Below are positions 35,368 to 44,617 of a DNA stretch of 64,000 nt, piece after piece. Source of the stretch: Bosea sp. NBC_00550 (GTDB taxonomy: Bacteria; Pseudomonadota; Alphaproteobacteria; Rhizobiales; Beijerinckiaceae). Numbering within the stretch: the stretch's first letter is position 1; each line of letters begins with the position of its first letter. A program made the position numbers and the translations under genes. The notes under the pieces are model-generated. The model was not told the DNA's origin and made no database searches. It saw nothing but the letters and a program-made list of their open reading frames with translations. The DNA is taken from contig NZ_CP102772.1 of NCBI RefSeq assembly GCF_026020075.1, positions 3,872,501 through 3,936,500 on the forward strand, given 5' to 3'.

Positions 35368-36003
35368 TTACTCTTCCGCCTTCGCCGGCTTGATCTCATG
35401 CTTCAGGATCAGCGGCGTCTGCGCCAGCGCAAAGGCCATGGTCAGCGGCATCACACCCCAGACCTTGAAGGCGACCCAGAAATCCTGGGTCTGCGTCCGC
35501 CAGACCACCTCGTTGATCGCCGCCAGCACGAAGAAGAACAGCCCCCAGCGGAAGGTGAGCTTGCGCCAGCCTTCCGCGTCGAGCTGCAGCACCGTCTCCA
35601 GAACCAGCGACAGCAGCGACCGGCCGAACAGAAGCCCGCCGAGCAGCACGCTGCCGAACAGCGCGTTGACGATGGTCGGCTTGACCTTGATGAAGAAGGC
35701 ATCGTCCAGCGCCAGCGTCAGCCCGCCGAAGACGCTGACGACGATGGCGTTCACGATCGCCATGCGCGGCAGATAGCCCATCAGCACTCGCGACAGCGCC
35801 AGCGCCACCAGCGAAGCGACGATGAAGATGCCGGTGGCGACGAAGATGCGCCGGTCCTCGGCGACGCCGAGCAGCCTGTCGCCATAGGAATTGGCGAAGA
35901 AGAAGATCGCCAGCGGCCCGAACTCGAGCGCCAGCTTCAGCAGCGGGCTTATCGCCTTGCCCTTGGCCGCCCCGACGGGGATTTGTCGTGTGGTGCCGCT
36001 CAC
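35368..36003 (-). CDS. Inner membrane-spanning protein YciB / intracellular septation protein family
   Basis: This 211-residue membrane protein with about six helices matches the YciB/IspZ family: LLKLALEFGPLAIFFFANSY near the N-terminus, and WRKLTFRWGLFFFVLAAINE and QDFWVAFKVWGVMPLT near the end. The family is linked to envelope integrity and septation in other bacteria. The start is GTG at 36003, overlapping the ftsY stop (GTGA), so the two are translationally coupled. Confidence 0.88.
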   Translation of the reverse strand: MSGTTRQIPVGAAKGKAISPLLKLALEFGPLAIFFFANSYGDRLLGVAEDRRIFVATGIFIVASLVALALSRVLMGYLPRMAIVNAIVVSVFGGLTLALDDAFFIKVKPTIVNALFGSVLLGGLLFGRSLLSLVLETVLQLDAEGWRKLTFRWGLFFFVLAAINEVVWRTQTQDFWVAFKVWGVMPLTMAFALAQTPLILKHEIKPAKAEE

Positions 36004-37274
36004 GCCGCTTCTCCCAACCCCGCCACGGCGCGGGCGAAATCGCGCGCCGAGAACGGTTCCAGATCGTCGACGCTCTCGCCGACGCCGATGAAATGCACGG
36101 GCAGGCCGAACTGCGCAGCCAGCGCCACGAGAATGCCGCCGCGCGCCGTGCCGTCGAGCTTGGTCATCACGAGCCCCGTCACGCCCGCCGTCTCGCGGAA
36201 GGCCTCGACCTGGCTGATCGCGTTCTGGCCGACGGTGGCATCGAGCACCAGCAATGCCGCGTGCGGCGCGCTCGGATCCTGCTTGCGGATGACGCGAACG
36301 ACCTTGGCGAGCTCGTCCATCAGGCCCTGCTTGTTCTGAAGCCGCCCGGCCGTGTCGACCAGCAGCACGTCGGTGCCCTCAGCCTTGGCTTTCTCAAGCG
36401 CCTCGAAGGCGAGGCCGGCCGCATCCGCGCCCTGCTGGCCGAAGACGACCTTGGCGCCGGTGCGCTCGCCCCAGACCCGCAATTGCTCGATCGCGGCAGC
36501 ACGGAAGGTGTCGCCGGCGGCGAGCATCACGGATTTGCCCTCGGCGCGGAATTTCGCAGCGAGCTTGCCGATCGTCGTGGTCTTGCCGGAGCCATTGACC
36601 CCGACCATCAGGAGCACGAACGGCTTTTTCGTGGCGTCGATCGCAAGCGGCAGCGCCACCGGGGTCAGGATCGTCTCGACCTCGCGCGCCAGGATCGCCT
36701 TCACCTCGCTCGGTTCGATCTGCTTGTCGTAGCGGCCATCGCCGACCGCCTTGGCGATACGCGCCGAGGTGGCGAGCCCGAGATCGGCCTGGATCAGGAT
36801 GTCCTCGAGATCCTCGAGCGTGCCGGCATCGAGCTTGCGCTTGGTGAAGAGGTCGGTGATCCCCGTCGTCAGCGCCGAAGAGGTCCGCGACAGCCCCTCG
36901 GTCAGCCGCCGCCACCAGCTCCGCTTCGGCTGAGGCGCGGGCGCCGCAAGCGACGCCGAAGCAACCACAGGCTCGGGCAGCGGAGCGGCGATAGCTTCCA
37001 GTTCTGGTTCGGATTCTGCGACAGGCAGGGCGCCGTCGACCGGAACGGGCGGCAAAACCGCATCGGGTGCCGGCTCGGGGACCTCGACGACGGGCGCTTC
37101 CGTCTCGGCAACTGGCGACGTGGCCGCTTCCGCTGCTTCCGGTTTGGGCTCTTCGACCGACTCTGCAAGCTGTTCATTCACCGGCTCGACAGCCGGCGCC
37201 GGCTGCGCCGTTTCGTCCTCGCGTCCGAACAGCCTCGAAAAGAAGCCGCGTTTCTTCGGTTCGGTCTCGCTCAT
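36000..37274 (-). CDS. ftsY: Signal recognition particle receptor FtsY
   Basis: The 424-residue GTPase docks SRP-ribosome complexes at the membrane. The acidic, Pro/Glu-rich A domain spans about 1-125. The NG domain follows, with G1 GVNGSGKTTTIGKL, the DTFRAAAIEQL insertion-box region, G3 DTAGRLQNK and G4 TKLDGTARGG. A KKRGFFSRLFGRE basic-aromatic start suits membrane contact. ATG at 37280 is an alternative start two codons upstream; AGGATGG favours 37274. Confidence 0.94.
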   Translation of the reverse strand: MSETEPKKRGFFSRLFGREDETAQPAPAVEPVNEQLAESVEEPKPEAAEAATSPVAETEAPVVEVPEPAPDAVLPPVPVDGALPVAESEPELEAIAAPLPEPVVASASLAAPAPQPKRSWWRRLTEGLSRTSSALTTGITDLFTKRKLDAGTLEDLEDILIQADLGLATSARIAKAVGDGRYDKQIEPSEVKAILAREVETILTPVALPLAIDATKKPFVLLMVGVNGSGKTTTIGKLAAKFRAEGKSVMLAAGDTFRAAAIEQLRVWGERTGAKVVFGQQGADAAGLAFEALEKAKAEGTDVLLVDTAGRLQNKQGLMDELAKVVRVIRKQDPSAPHAALLVLDATVGQNAISQVEAFRETAGVTGLVMTKLDGTARGGILVALAAQFGLPVHFIGVGESVDDLEPFSARDFARAVAGLGEAA

Positions 37275-37344
37275 CGCCATCCTGCCTTCGGTTCGGCGGC
37301 TGTCTCGGGTTGCGCCGCCGGGCCGGCTTCGCTAGCGCAATGCC

Positions 37345-38091
37345 ATGGCAGCGCCGGACCGACCAGAAAATTCGCAATCCCCCGGGCAGATCGAGGCCGA
37401 CCTGCCGGTGCCGGTGCTCTATCGCGACGCCATGATGCTGGTCATCGACAAGCCCGCCGGGCTGCCCTCGCATCGCGGCCCGCAGGCGAAACGCCGCGTC
37501 ATTCCCGTCCTGACCGACTATCTCGACCAGCTCCGCTTCGGCCTGCCGCGCCGGCCCGAAGCCGCGCACAGGCTCGACAAGGACACCTCCGGCTGCCTCA
37601 TCCTCGGCCGTCATCCGCGTGCGATGGCCGAGCTCAACCAGATGTTTCGCGACGGGCGCATCGACAAGACCTACTGGGCGATCGTGCGGGGCGAGCCGGC
37701 TGATGACGAGGGGCTGATCGACCTCCCCCTCGCCAAGCGCTCGCCCGAGCGTGGCTGGTGGATGAAAGTCGATCCCGCCGGCCTGCCCTCGCAGACGCGT
37801 TACAAGGTGCTGGGACGCGGCCGCGACGAAACCGGCCCGCTTGCCTGGCTCGCGCTGGAACCGCTGACCGGCCGGACGCATCAATTGCGCGTTCATTGCG
37901 AGGCCAGCGGCTGGCCAATGCTGGGCGACGAAATCTACGGCGACGCTCCGCGCGAAGGCGGGCCGGGCCTCCAGCTCCATGCCCGCGCCGTCACCGTGCC
38001 GCTCTACCGCAAGCGCGAACCCATCCGTGTCGAGGCGCCACCCCCGCCGCATATGCTGGCGGCACTGAGGGCGTGCGGTTGGGTTGCATAG
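37345..38091 (+). CDS. RluA-family pseudouridine synthase
   Basis: The 248-residue enzyme has the RluA catalytic motif AAHRLDKDTSGCLIL with D78 as the nucleophile, and the closing GRTHQLRVHCEASGWPMLGD block. There is no S4 domain, so it resembles the RluA/TruC size class, which modifies rRNA or tRNA; the target cannot be set from sequence. It is divergent from ftsY across 70 bp. Confidence 0.88.
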   Translation: MAAPDRPENSQSPGQIEADLPVPVLYRDAMMLVIDKPAGLPSHRGPQAKRRVIPVLTDYLDQLRFGLPRRPEAAHRLDKDTSGCLILGRHPRAMAELNQMFRDGRIDKTYWAIVRGEPADDEGLIDLPLAKRSPERGWWMKVDPAGLPSQTRYKVLGRGRDETGPLAWLALEPLTGRTHQLRVHCEASGWPMLGDEIYGDAPREGGPGLQLHARAVTVPLYRKREPIRVEAPPPPHMLAALRACGWVA

Positions 38092-38115
38092 CCCTGCTCA
38101 TCTGAAGATATGCGG

Positions 38116-38225
38116 GTCATCCCGGACGACCGAAGGGAGATCCGGGATCCATGCCTGAATCCAATCGGAAACGCTCCGACATGGATCCCGGATCGGCGCG
38201 GCTGAAGCCGCTTGTCCGGGATGAC
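38116..38225. repeat. Dispersed inverted repeat R7 (type B)
   Basis: It opens GTCATCCCGGACGACC and closes TTGTCCGGGATGAC. Inner GATCCGGGATCCATGCC pairs with the CATGGATCCCGGATC region. It fills the gap between convergent rluA-type and pterin dehydratase genes, where it may end both transcripts. Confidence 0.78.
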
Positions 38226-38251
38226 GGCGTGTTTCCCGAGGATGTCGAAAA

Positions 38252-38548
38252 TCAGTTCCCTAGAGCGTCGACCGCGCGGGCAAGCTTGACGTCGAGTTCG
38301 GTCAAGCCACCCGCATCGTGGGTGGCGAGCGTCACTTCCACCGTCCGGTAGACGTTCGACCATTCGGGGTGATGGTTCATCGCCTCGGCCAGCAGCGCCA
38401 CCCGCGTCATCCAGCCGAAAGCCTCGCTGAAATCGCGGAAGACGAAGCGCTTGGTGATCGCCTCTCGCCCCTGCGCCAGCTTCCAGCCGGTCAGCGTCGC
38501 CAGAGCCTCGGCCTGCGCCTCCGGGGAAAGCCGCTTCGGCCGCGTCAT
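38252..38548 (-). CDS. 4a-hydroxytetrahydrobiopterin dehydratase (pterin-4a-carbinolamine dehydratase)
   Basis: The 98-residue protein shows the family signature [29 protein letters not shown] core, with the HHPEW and TH histidines of the active site. The enzyme recycles the pterin cofactor of aromatic amino acid hydroxylases; related proteins act in molybdopterin-like pathways, and no hydroxylase gene is in the window. The start overlaps the thpR stop by 4 bp. Confidence 0.88.
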   Translation of the reverse strand: MTRPKRLSPEAQAEALATLTGWKLAQGREAITKRFVFRDFSEAFGWMTRVALLAEAMNHHPEWSNVYRTVEVTLATHDAGGLTELDVKLARAVDALGN

Positions 38549-39117
38549 CGGCGCATCTCCCGCGACAGGCGGTTCGGATAGGACGGGCCGAGCGGATAAG
38601 CGGCCTCCAACACATAAGGCCCGCCGCCGGTCGAATCGCGCGACGACATCAGCGCGACGCGACGCGCCGTGAACGTGATCGGCCTGATGATCGGATGCAG
38701 GCCGAGATGATGCGCCACCTCGACCGGCGAGGTGTCGCGCAGTCGTGCCAGCGTAACATGCGGCACGAATTTGCGCCCTTCCGCCGGCAGGCCCAGGCGG
38801 CGCATCTGCCGCTCGATATCGGCCTGAAGCTCGGTCAGCGCCCGACTCGGCTGCGCGTGCGCAAAGACGGCGCGCGGCTTGTCGCCGCCGAAGCTGCCGA
38901 GCGCATCGAGCGTCACCTCGAAGGGATAGGCTTGCAGGTCGGACAGCATGTGGTCGACATCGTTCGCCATGCGCCGGTCGACATCGCCGAGGAAGCGCAG
39001 GGTGATGTGGTAGTCGGCCGGCTCGATCCAGCGCGCGCCCGACAATCCGCCACGATGCAGCGTCAGCTCGGTCGCGACCTCGGCGGGGATTTCCAGAGCG
39101 ATGAACAGCCTCGGCAT
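38545..39117 (-). CDS. thpR: RNA 2',3'-cyclic phosphodiesterase (2'-5' RNA ligase family)
   Basis: This 190-residue 2H phosphoesterase has the two HxT motifs H37-I-T39 (YHITLRFLG) and H120-V-T122 (PHVTLARL). ThpR hydrolyses 2',3'-cyclic phosphates on RNA and in reverse can join 2'-5' ends. Family start [11 protein letters not shown] is intact. Its stop overlaps the pterin dehydratase start. Confidence 0.9.
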   Translation of the reverse strand: MPRLFIALEIPAEVATELTLHRGGLSGARWIEPADYHITLRFLGDVDRRMANDVDHMLSDLQAYPFEVTLDALGSFGGDKPRAVFAHAQPSRALTELQADIERQMRRLGLPAEGRKFVPHVTLARLRDTSPVEVAHHLGLHPIIRPITFTARRVALMSSRDSTGGGPYVLEAAYPLGPSYPNRLSREMRR

Positions 39118-39217
39118 GAGCGATTCCTGCCAAGTGATTGTGACTCTGGCGAGACGGTAGAGCAGGAAGCCGGCTCAAGGGAACCGGTTTTCCGCCGCGC
39201 GATGCCCGACATCCACC

Positions 39218-39313
39218 GTCATTCTCAGGCTTGACCCGAGCATCTCAGGAAGGAAGGGCGCTCATTTCTGGACGAGATTCTCGGGTCGAAGCATTGCTTC
39301 GCCCGAGAATGAC
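39218..39313. repeat. Dispersed inverted repeat R4 (type A, rearranged arms)
   Basis: It opens GTCATTCTCAGGCTTGACCC and closes CGCCCGAGAATGAC. Compared with R1 the two hairpin arms appear in the opposite order (ATTCTCGGG now on the right). It lies between the aldo/keto reductase gene and thpR, both on the minus strand. Confidence 0.75.
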
Positions 39314-39323
39314 GAGCGTCTGC

Positions 39324-40379
39324 TCAGGGGCAGGGATTGCCGACGAGCTGATGGATCGCGTCGATCTTGGCCTCGACGTCCGCCGTCAGCTTGACGTCGA
39401 TCGAGGCGATATCGGTCTTCAGCTGCTCCATCGAGGTCGCGCCGATGATGTTGGACGTGACGAAAGAGCGGCTGTTGACGAAGGCCAGCGCCATCTGGGC
39501 CGGATCGAGCCCGGCTTCGCGGGCGAGCGCGATATAGCGCCTGATCGCATCCTCGGCGCCCGCGCCCTCATAGCGCTGGCCCCGATCGAACAGCGTCGTG
39601 CGGGCGCCTGCCGGGCGTGCGCCGTCGAGATACTTGCCGGTGAGATAGCCCTGCGCGAGAGGCGAATAGGCGAGCAGCCCGACATCCTCGCGAATCGCCA
39701 CCTCGGCGAGCGCCGTCTCGAAGGTGCGGTTGAGCAGGTTGTAGGCGTTCTGGATCGACTGCACCCGCGGCGTGCCCCGCGTTTCGGAGTCGGTGACGAA
39801 GCGCACCGTGCCCCAGGCGCTCTCGTTGGAGAGGCCGAGATGGCGGATCTTGCCGGCTTTCACGATCTCGGCGAAGGCGTCGAGCTGCTCGGCGATCGAG
39901 GTCTCGTCGGCGGGCTTCTCATAGGCGGCTTTCGAGAAGCGCGTCGGATTCGAACCCCAGGGCATCGGCCGCTCGGGGAAATGCACCTGGTAGAGATCGA
40001 TATAGTCGGTCTGCAGCCGCTGCAGGCTCTTGTCGACCGCCTCCAGGATCTGCTTGCGCGTCAGCCGCGTCGGGCTGCCATCGCCGCGGAACCAGGTGTT
40101 GCCGCCGCGCCCGCAGACCTTCGACGCCAGGATGATCTTGTCGCGGTTGCCGCGCGCCTTGAACCAGCTGCCGATGATCCGCTCGGTCGAGCCTTGCGTC
40201 TCCGGCTTCGGCGGGATGGAGTAGAGCTCGGCCGTGTCGAAGAAGTTGATGCCCTGCTCGACGGCATAGTCCATCTGGGCATGGCCTTCGGCCTCGGTGT
40301 TCTGCTCTCCCCAGGTCATGGTTCCCAGGCAGATCACCGAGACCTTGAGATCGGTGCGTCCGAGGCGGCGATAGTCCAT
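39324..40379 (-). CDS. Aldo/keto reductase (Tas/YhdN-like)
   Basis: The 351-residue NADPH-dependent reductase has the family tetrad D48, Y53, K87 and H133 (FFDTAELY, LASKVCG, YQVHFPE). Sequence such as WGEQNTEAEGHAQMDYA places it near the Tas group. The substrate is unknown. It is followed by repeat R4 and preceded on the same strand by the TesA-like gene. Confidence 0.89.
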   Translation of the reverse strand: MDYRRLGRTDLKVSVICLGTMTWGEQNTEAEGHAQMDYAVEQGINFFDTAELYSIPPKPETQGSTERIIGSWFKARGNRDKIILASKVCGRGGNTWFRGDGSPTRLTRKQILEAVDKSLQRLQTDYIDLYQVHFPERPMPWGSNPTRFSKAAYEKPADETSIAEQLDAFAEIVKAGKIRHLGLSNESAWGTVRFVTDSETRGTPRVQSIQNAYNLLNRTFETALAEVAIREDVGLLAYSPLAQGYLTGKYLDGARPAGARTTLFDRGQRYEGAGAEDAIRRYIALAREAGLDPAQMALAFVNSRSFVTSNIIGATSMEQLKTDIASIDVKLTADVEAKIDAIHQLVGNPCP

Positions 40380-40460
40380 GGCGAAGCAACTCCGGGAGCG
40401 GGGCCGGCGGGCGGCGATGCAAGAATCGGGGATTCGTCGCGCGGAGAACCCGCGGACGGA

Positions 40461-41243
40461 TCAGGACCTGGGCGGCAAGCTGGCGATGAAGCGCTCGACC
40501 GTCGGCAGGATGGTCCGGACGATGACGTTGACGCCCTCGGCCGTGGGGTGGAGCCCATCCGCCTGGTTCAGCGCGCGGTCGCCCGCGATGCCCTCCAGGA
40601 AGAATGGGTAAAGCACCAGCGCGTGCTTTTCCGCAAGCTCGCGATAGATCGCATCGAAGCGTTTCGCATAATCCTCGCCGAGATTGCGCGGCGCATACAT
40701 GCCGGCGAGCAGGACCGGGATCCTGCGCTCCTTCAGCCGCGTGATCATCGTCTCCAGCGATTGCCGCGTCTGCGCCGGGTCGACGCCGCGCAGCGCGTCG
40801 TTGGCGCCGAGTTCGAGGATGACGCCGTCCGTCCCGTCCGGCACCGACCAGTCGAGCCGCTCTAGCCCGCCTTGCGTCGTATCGCCGGAGACGCCGGCGT
40901 TCACGATCTCGACAGCGATGCCCTTCCGGCGCAGCGCTTGCTCCAGAACGGCGGGAAAGGCGGCGCTGGCCGGCAGGTTGTAGCCCGCCGACAGCGAATC
41001 GCCGAAGGCCACGAGCTTCAGCGGCCTCGCGGCGGCCGGACTCGGGCTGGAGGTCTGGGCGTGGGCCATATCGTGCGAACCGGCGAGAAGCAGCATGAAG
41101 GCGACGCAAAACGCCGCAACCGATTGGACAAGCGCGAATCCGCGCCCATATGGCCGCAGACCGCCTTGCGACGCGACGCCGCCCCAATCCGGGCGCGATC
41201 CGCTGTCAGCGAGGAAGGTGATGGATAGCGAAGTCAGGATCAT
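40461..41243 (-). CDS. Exported SGNH esterase, TesA-like arylesterase
   Basis: The 260-residue protein (from ATG 41243) has the four SGNH blocks: GDS with S83, G120, GAND with N148, and D229-x2-H232 (DGLHP). TesA-type enzymes are periplasmic lysophospholipase, arylesterase and thioesterase proteins. A signal-type hydrophobic stretch ends near HAQT (about 63), but about 35 polar residues precede it, so the true start may be downstream. It is divergent from the ABC genes, the common tesA-ybbA-ybbP arrangement. Confidence 0.85.
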   Translation of the reverse strand: MILTSLSITFLADSGSRPDWGGVASQGGLRPYGRGFALVQSVAAFCVAFMLLLAGSHDMAHAQTSSPSPAAARPLKLVAFGDSLSAGYNLPASAAFPAVLEQALRRKGIAVEIVNAGVSGDTTQGGLERLDWSVPDGTDGVILELGANDALRGVDPAQTRQSLETMITRLKERRIPVLLAGMYAPRNLGEDYAKRFDAIYRELAEKHALVLYPFFLEGIAGDRALNQADGLHPTAEGVNVIVRTILPTVERFIASLPPRS

Positions 41244-41249
41244 GGCGTG

Positions 41250-41951
41250 ATGAGCGAGAAGGCCGCTTCGGCAATCGAGTTGCAGGATGTCCACCTGAGT
41301 TTGGGGCGTGGCGCCGCCCGCGTCCATATCCTCAAGGGCGTCTCGGTGTCGCTGGCAGACGGCGAGGCGACCGGCCTCGTCGGCCCCTCCGGCTCCGGCA
41401 AGTCGACGCTGCTGATGACCATGGCCGGGCTGGAGCGCCCGGATTCAGGCCTCGTCAGGGTGGCCGGGCAGGATCTCGGCGCCCTCGACGAGGACGGGCT
41501 CGCCGTCTTCCGCGGCCGGCATATCGGCATCGTCTTCCAGTCCTTTCATCTCGTCCCGACCATGACGGCGCGCGAGAACGTGGCCCTGCCCCTCGAACTC
41601 GCCGGCAGCCCCGAGGCCTTCGCCCGCGCCGAGGCCGAGCTGCGCAATGTCGGCCTCGGACACCGCATGGACCATTACCCCGCCCAGCTTTCCGGCGGCG
41701 AGCAGCAGCGCGTCGCTATCGCGCGGGCCGTCGCGCCGGATCCGGCGATCCTCGTCGCCGACGAGCCGACCGGCAATCTCGACGAATCGACCGGCCGCTC
41801 CATCGTCGACCTGATCTTCGCGCTGAAGCGCGAGCGCGGCGCGACGCTGGTGCTCGTCACCCACGATCTCTCCCTCGCCGCGCTCTGCGATTCTACGGTC
41901 AGGCTGCGCTCCGGCGTGATCGAGGCTGACAGCGAGATGGCGGTCATCTGA
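41250..41951 (+). CDS. ABC transporter ATPase, YbbA/LolD-like
   Basis: The 233-residue ATPase has Walker A GPSGSGKS at 45-52, signature LSGGEQQR at 147-154 and Walker B ILVADEP at 167-173. It belongs to the MacB/LolD/YbbA group that pairs with FtsX-like permeases. GTG at 41247 precedes the chosen ATG directly. The permease gene follows after 2 bp. Only 6 bp separate its start from the divergent esterase start. Confidence 0.9.
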   Translation: MSEKAASAIELQDVHLSLGRGAARVHILKGVSVSLADGEATGLVGPSGSGKSTLLMTMAGLERPDSGLVRVAGQDLGALDEDGLAVFRGRHIGIVFQSFHLVPTMTARENVALPLELAGSPEAFARAEAELRNVGLGHRMDHYPAQLSGGEQQRVAIARAVAPDPAILVADEPTGNLDESTGRSIVDLIFALKRERGATLVLVTHDLSLAALCDSTVRLRSGVIEADSEMAVI

Positions 41952-41953
41952 CG

Positions 41954-44539
41954 ATGCACGCTCCCGTCAAGCCGACCTCGGCCCCGCCCTCGCGCTCCCC
42001 CGGCATCGGCCTCGTCCTCCGGCTCGCCATCCGCGACCTGCGCGCGGGCCTGCGCGGCTTCGGCGTCTTCATCGCCTGCCTGGCGCTCGGCGTCATGACC
42101 ATCGCCGCCGTCGCCTCCGCCTCGCGCGGCCTGACCGAGGGCCTTGCCCGCGAGGGACGGCGCATCCTCGGCGGCGATGCCGCCTTCAGCCTGATCCATC
42201 GCGAGGCCTCGCCATCGGAGCTGGCCTTCCTGACGGCGCGCGGCACGGTCTCCAGCATCGCCACGATGCGCGGCATGGCCAATGCCGGCGAGAAGGGCGC
42301 GGCGCTGGTCGAGATCAAGGCAGTCGATTCCGCCTATCCCGGCATCGGCACGGTCGAGACCGACCCGCAGCAGCCATTGCCGGGCCTGCTGGAAGCACGC
42401 GACGGGGTCTTCGGCGCGGTCGCAGACCCCGTCCTGTTCGGCCGGCTCGACCTGAAGCCCGGCGACACTGTGACGGTCGGCGGCGCTAAATTGCAGCTGC
42501 GCGCCAATCTGGTCTCGGAACCCGACAAGATCGCTGCCGGCGTCGGCTTCGGCCCACGCCTCCTGATGTCGCAGGCAGCGCTGCGCGCCACCGGCCTGAT
42601 CCAGCCGGGCAGCCTGATCCGCTGGACCTATCGCCTGCAGCTCCCGCAAGCCGCCGCAGGCGATGCCGATCTCGAAAAGGTGATCGCAGCGGTCGGCAGC
42701 GAGCAGCGCGATGCCGGCTGGGAGATCCGCTCCCGCGCCAACGCGGCGCCGAGCTTCCAGCGCAATCTCGAACGCTTCACCCAGTTCCTGACGCTCGTCG
42801 GCCTCACCGCCCTGCTGGTCGGCGGTGTCGGCGTCGCCAATGCGGTGCGCCGCTTCGTCGAGGCCAAGAAGCTCGACTTCGCCACGATGAAGGCGGTCGG
42901 CGCCACCGGTGGGCGCGTCGTCGCCATCCACCTGACCGAGGTGATGCTCGTCGCTGCCATCGGCACCGCGATCGGCCTCGTGCTCGGCGCCCTCGCTCCC
43001 TTCGGGCTCGGCGCCATCGTCCAGAGCATCCTGCCCGTTCCCTTCGAGCCGACATTGGCGCCGGGCGAGCTCGCCATCGCCGCGCTCTACGGCCTGCTGA
43101 CGGCGCTCCTCTTCGCGATCATCCCGCTCGGCCGCGCCCACGATATCCCGGTTTCCGCCCTGTTCCGGGACCGCATCGAGCCCGATCCGCGCCGTCCCCG
43201 CGCGATCTACCTTGCCTTCTGCGCGCTGGCGCTGGCCGGGCTCGCCGGCGTCGCCATCGGCTTCGCCTATGATCGCCGCATCGCGCTGATCTATATCGGC
43301 GTCATGTTCGGCGTCTTCGTGCTGCTGCGCGCCGTCTCTCTCGGCCTGATGGCGCTCGCGCGCCGCATCCCGCGCCCGCGGCGGCCGGCCCTGCGGATGG
43401 CGCTCGCCAACAGCCACCGGCCGGGCGCGCTGACGCCCTCGCTCGTGCTCTCGCTGGGCCTGGGTGTCGCGCTGCTCTCCACGCTGTCCTTCATCGATGT
43501 CAGCCTGACGCGCCAGCTCACAGGCGCGCTGCCCGACAAGGCGCCGAGCTTCTTCTTCCTCGACGTTCCCAGCCGCGACTCCGACCGCTTCGACGCCTTC
43601 CTCGCGGCGGAGCGCCCGGGCGCCCGGACCGAGCGCGTTCCGATGATGCGCGGCCGCATCGTCTCCGTGAACGAGACCCGCGCCGAGGACATCAAGGCGA
43701 GCGAGCAGTCCGCCTGGGTGCTCGATGGCGATCGCGGCATCACCTACGCCGCCAGCCTGCCCGAGGGTTCCAGGGTCGCGGCCGGCGAGTGGTGGCCGGC
43801 GGATTATCGCGGCGAGCCGCTGGTCTCCTTCGACGCCCAGAATGCCGCCGGCATCGGCCTCAAGATCGGTGACCGGCTCACCGTCAACGTGCTCGGCCGC
43901 AACATAACCGCCCGCGTCGCCAATCTGCGCGCGGTCGACTGGCGCTCCTTCGGCATCAACTTCGTGATGGTGTTCTCGCCCAACACCTTCGCGGGCGCGC
44001 CGCACACCAACCTCGCCACCATCGCCGCGAGCCCGGACGGCAAGGGTGCCACCGACGCCGTGCTGATTCGCCGCCTCGCGCTCGATTTCCCGGCGGTCAC
44101 GGCGGTGCGGGTCAAGGACGCGCTCGAAGCGGTCAACACCATCGTCGCCCAGCTCGCCATGGCGATCCGTGGTGCATCGGGTCTCGCCATCGCCGCGAGC
44201 CTGCTGGTGCTGGGCGGCGCGCTGGCCGCCGGGCAGAGGGCGCGGCTCTATGACGCGATGATCCTGAAGACCCTCGGCGCGACACGCCGCTTCATACTTT
44301 CGTCGTACGCCCTTGAATACGCCGTCATCGGCCTCGTCGCGGCGCTGTTCGGCGTTGTCGCGGGTACTGCGGCGGGGTGGGGCATCGTCACGCAAGTGAT
44401 GCGGATCGAATTCGTCAGTGATCCCATGGGGGCGATACTGGCTGCGACTGCCGCAGTCGTGGTTACCGTCCTGTTCGGGCTCGTCGGTACGATAAAAATA
44501 CTGGCGAAGGCGCCGGCTTCTCATCTCAGGAATTTATGA
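41954..44539 (+). CDS. FtsX-like ABC permease, YbbP-type
   Basis: This 861-residue permease has an N-terminal helix, a large extracytoplasmic domain, three membrane helices (about 280-400), a second central region, and another FtsX-type helix set at the C-terminus, as in YbbP. It should work with the preceding ATPase; the cargo is unknown, though linkage to a TesA-like esterase suggests lipid or ester metabolism in the periplasm. Length is normal for the group. Confidence 0.88.
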   Translation: MHAPVKPTSAPPSRSPGIGLVLRLAIRDLRAGLRGFGVFIACLALGVMTIAAVASASRGLTEGLAREGRRILGGDAAFSLIHREASPSELAFLTARGTVSSIATMRGMANAGEKGAALVEIKAVDSAYPGIGTVETDPQQPLPGLLEARDGVFGAVADPVLFGRLDLKPGDTVTVGGAKLQLRANLVSEPDKIAAGVGFGPRLLMSQAALRATGLIQPGSLIRWTYRLQLPQAAAGDADLEKVIAAVGSEQRDAGWEIRSRANAAPSFQRNLERFTQFLTLVGLTALLVGGVGVANAVRRFVEAKKLDFATMKAVGATGGRVVAIHLTEVMLVAAIGTAIGLVLGALAPFGLGAIVQSILPVPFEPTLAPGELAIAALYGLLTALLFAIIPLGRAHDIPVSALFRDRIEPDPRRPRAIYLAFCALALAGLAGVAIGFAYDRRIALIYIGVMFGVFVLLRAVSLGLMALARRIPRPRRPALRMALANSHRPGALTPSLVLSLGLGVALLSTLSFIDVSLTRQLTGALPDKAPSFFFLDVPSRDSDRFDAFLAAERPGARTERVPMMRGRIVSVNETRAEDIKASEQSAWVLDGDRGITYAASLPEGSRVAAGEWWPADYRGEPLVSFDAQNAAGIGLKIGDRLTVNVLGRNITARVANLRAVDWRSFGINFVMVFSPNTFAGAPHTNLATIAASPDGKGATDAVLIRRLALDFPAVTAVRVKDALEAVNTIVAQLAMAIRGASGLAIAASLLVLGGALAAGQRARLYDAMILKTLGATRRFILSSYALEYAVIGLVAALFGVVAGTAAGWGIVTQVMRIEFVSDPMGAILAATAAVVVTVLFGLVGTIKILAKAPASHLRNL

Positions 44540-44617
44540 TGACTATCTGAGAACGACTCTCGATAGACATTAAAATCCTGTAATTCTGCATGAGCGCGAC
44601 GCCGAACTTCTATCGCC

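Noticed and set aside
35988..37703. A 571-residue plus-strand frame over ftsY
   Set aside because: Antisense to FtsY, whose GTPase motifs are all present; the frame is Arg-rich and domain-free.
39231..40865. A 544-residue plus-strand frame over the aldo/keto reductase and esterase genes
   Set aside because: Shadow of two well-recognised minus-strand enzymes; it begins inside repeat R4.
41675..44524. A 949-residue open frame antisense to the ABC genes
   Set aside because: Low-complexity Arg/Asp/Glu/Ala sequence without domains, fully opposite recognisable ATPase and permease genes.
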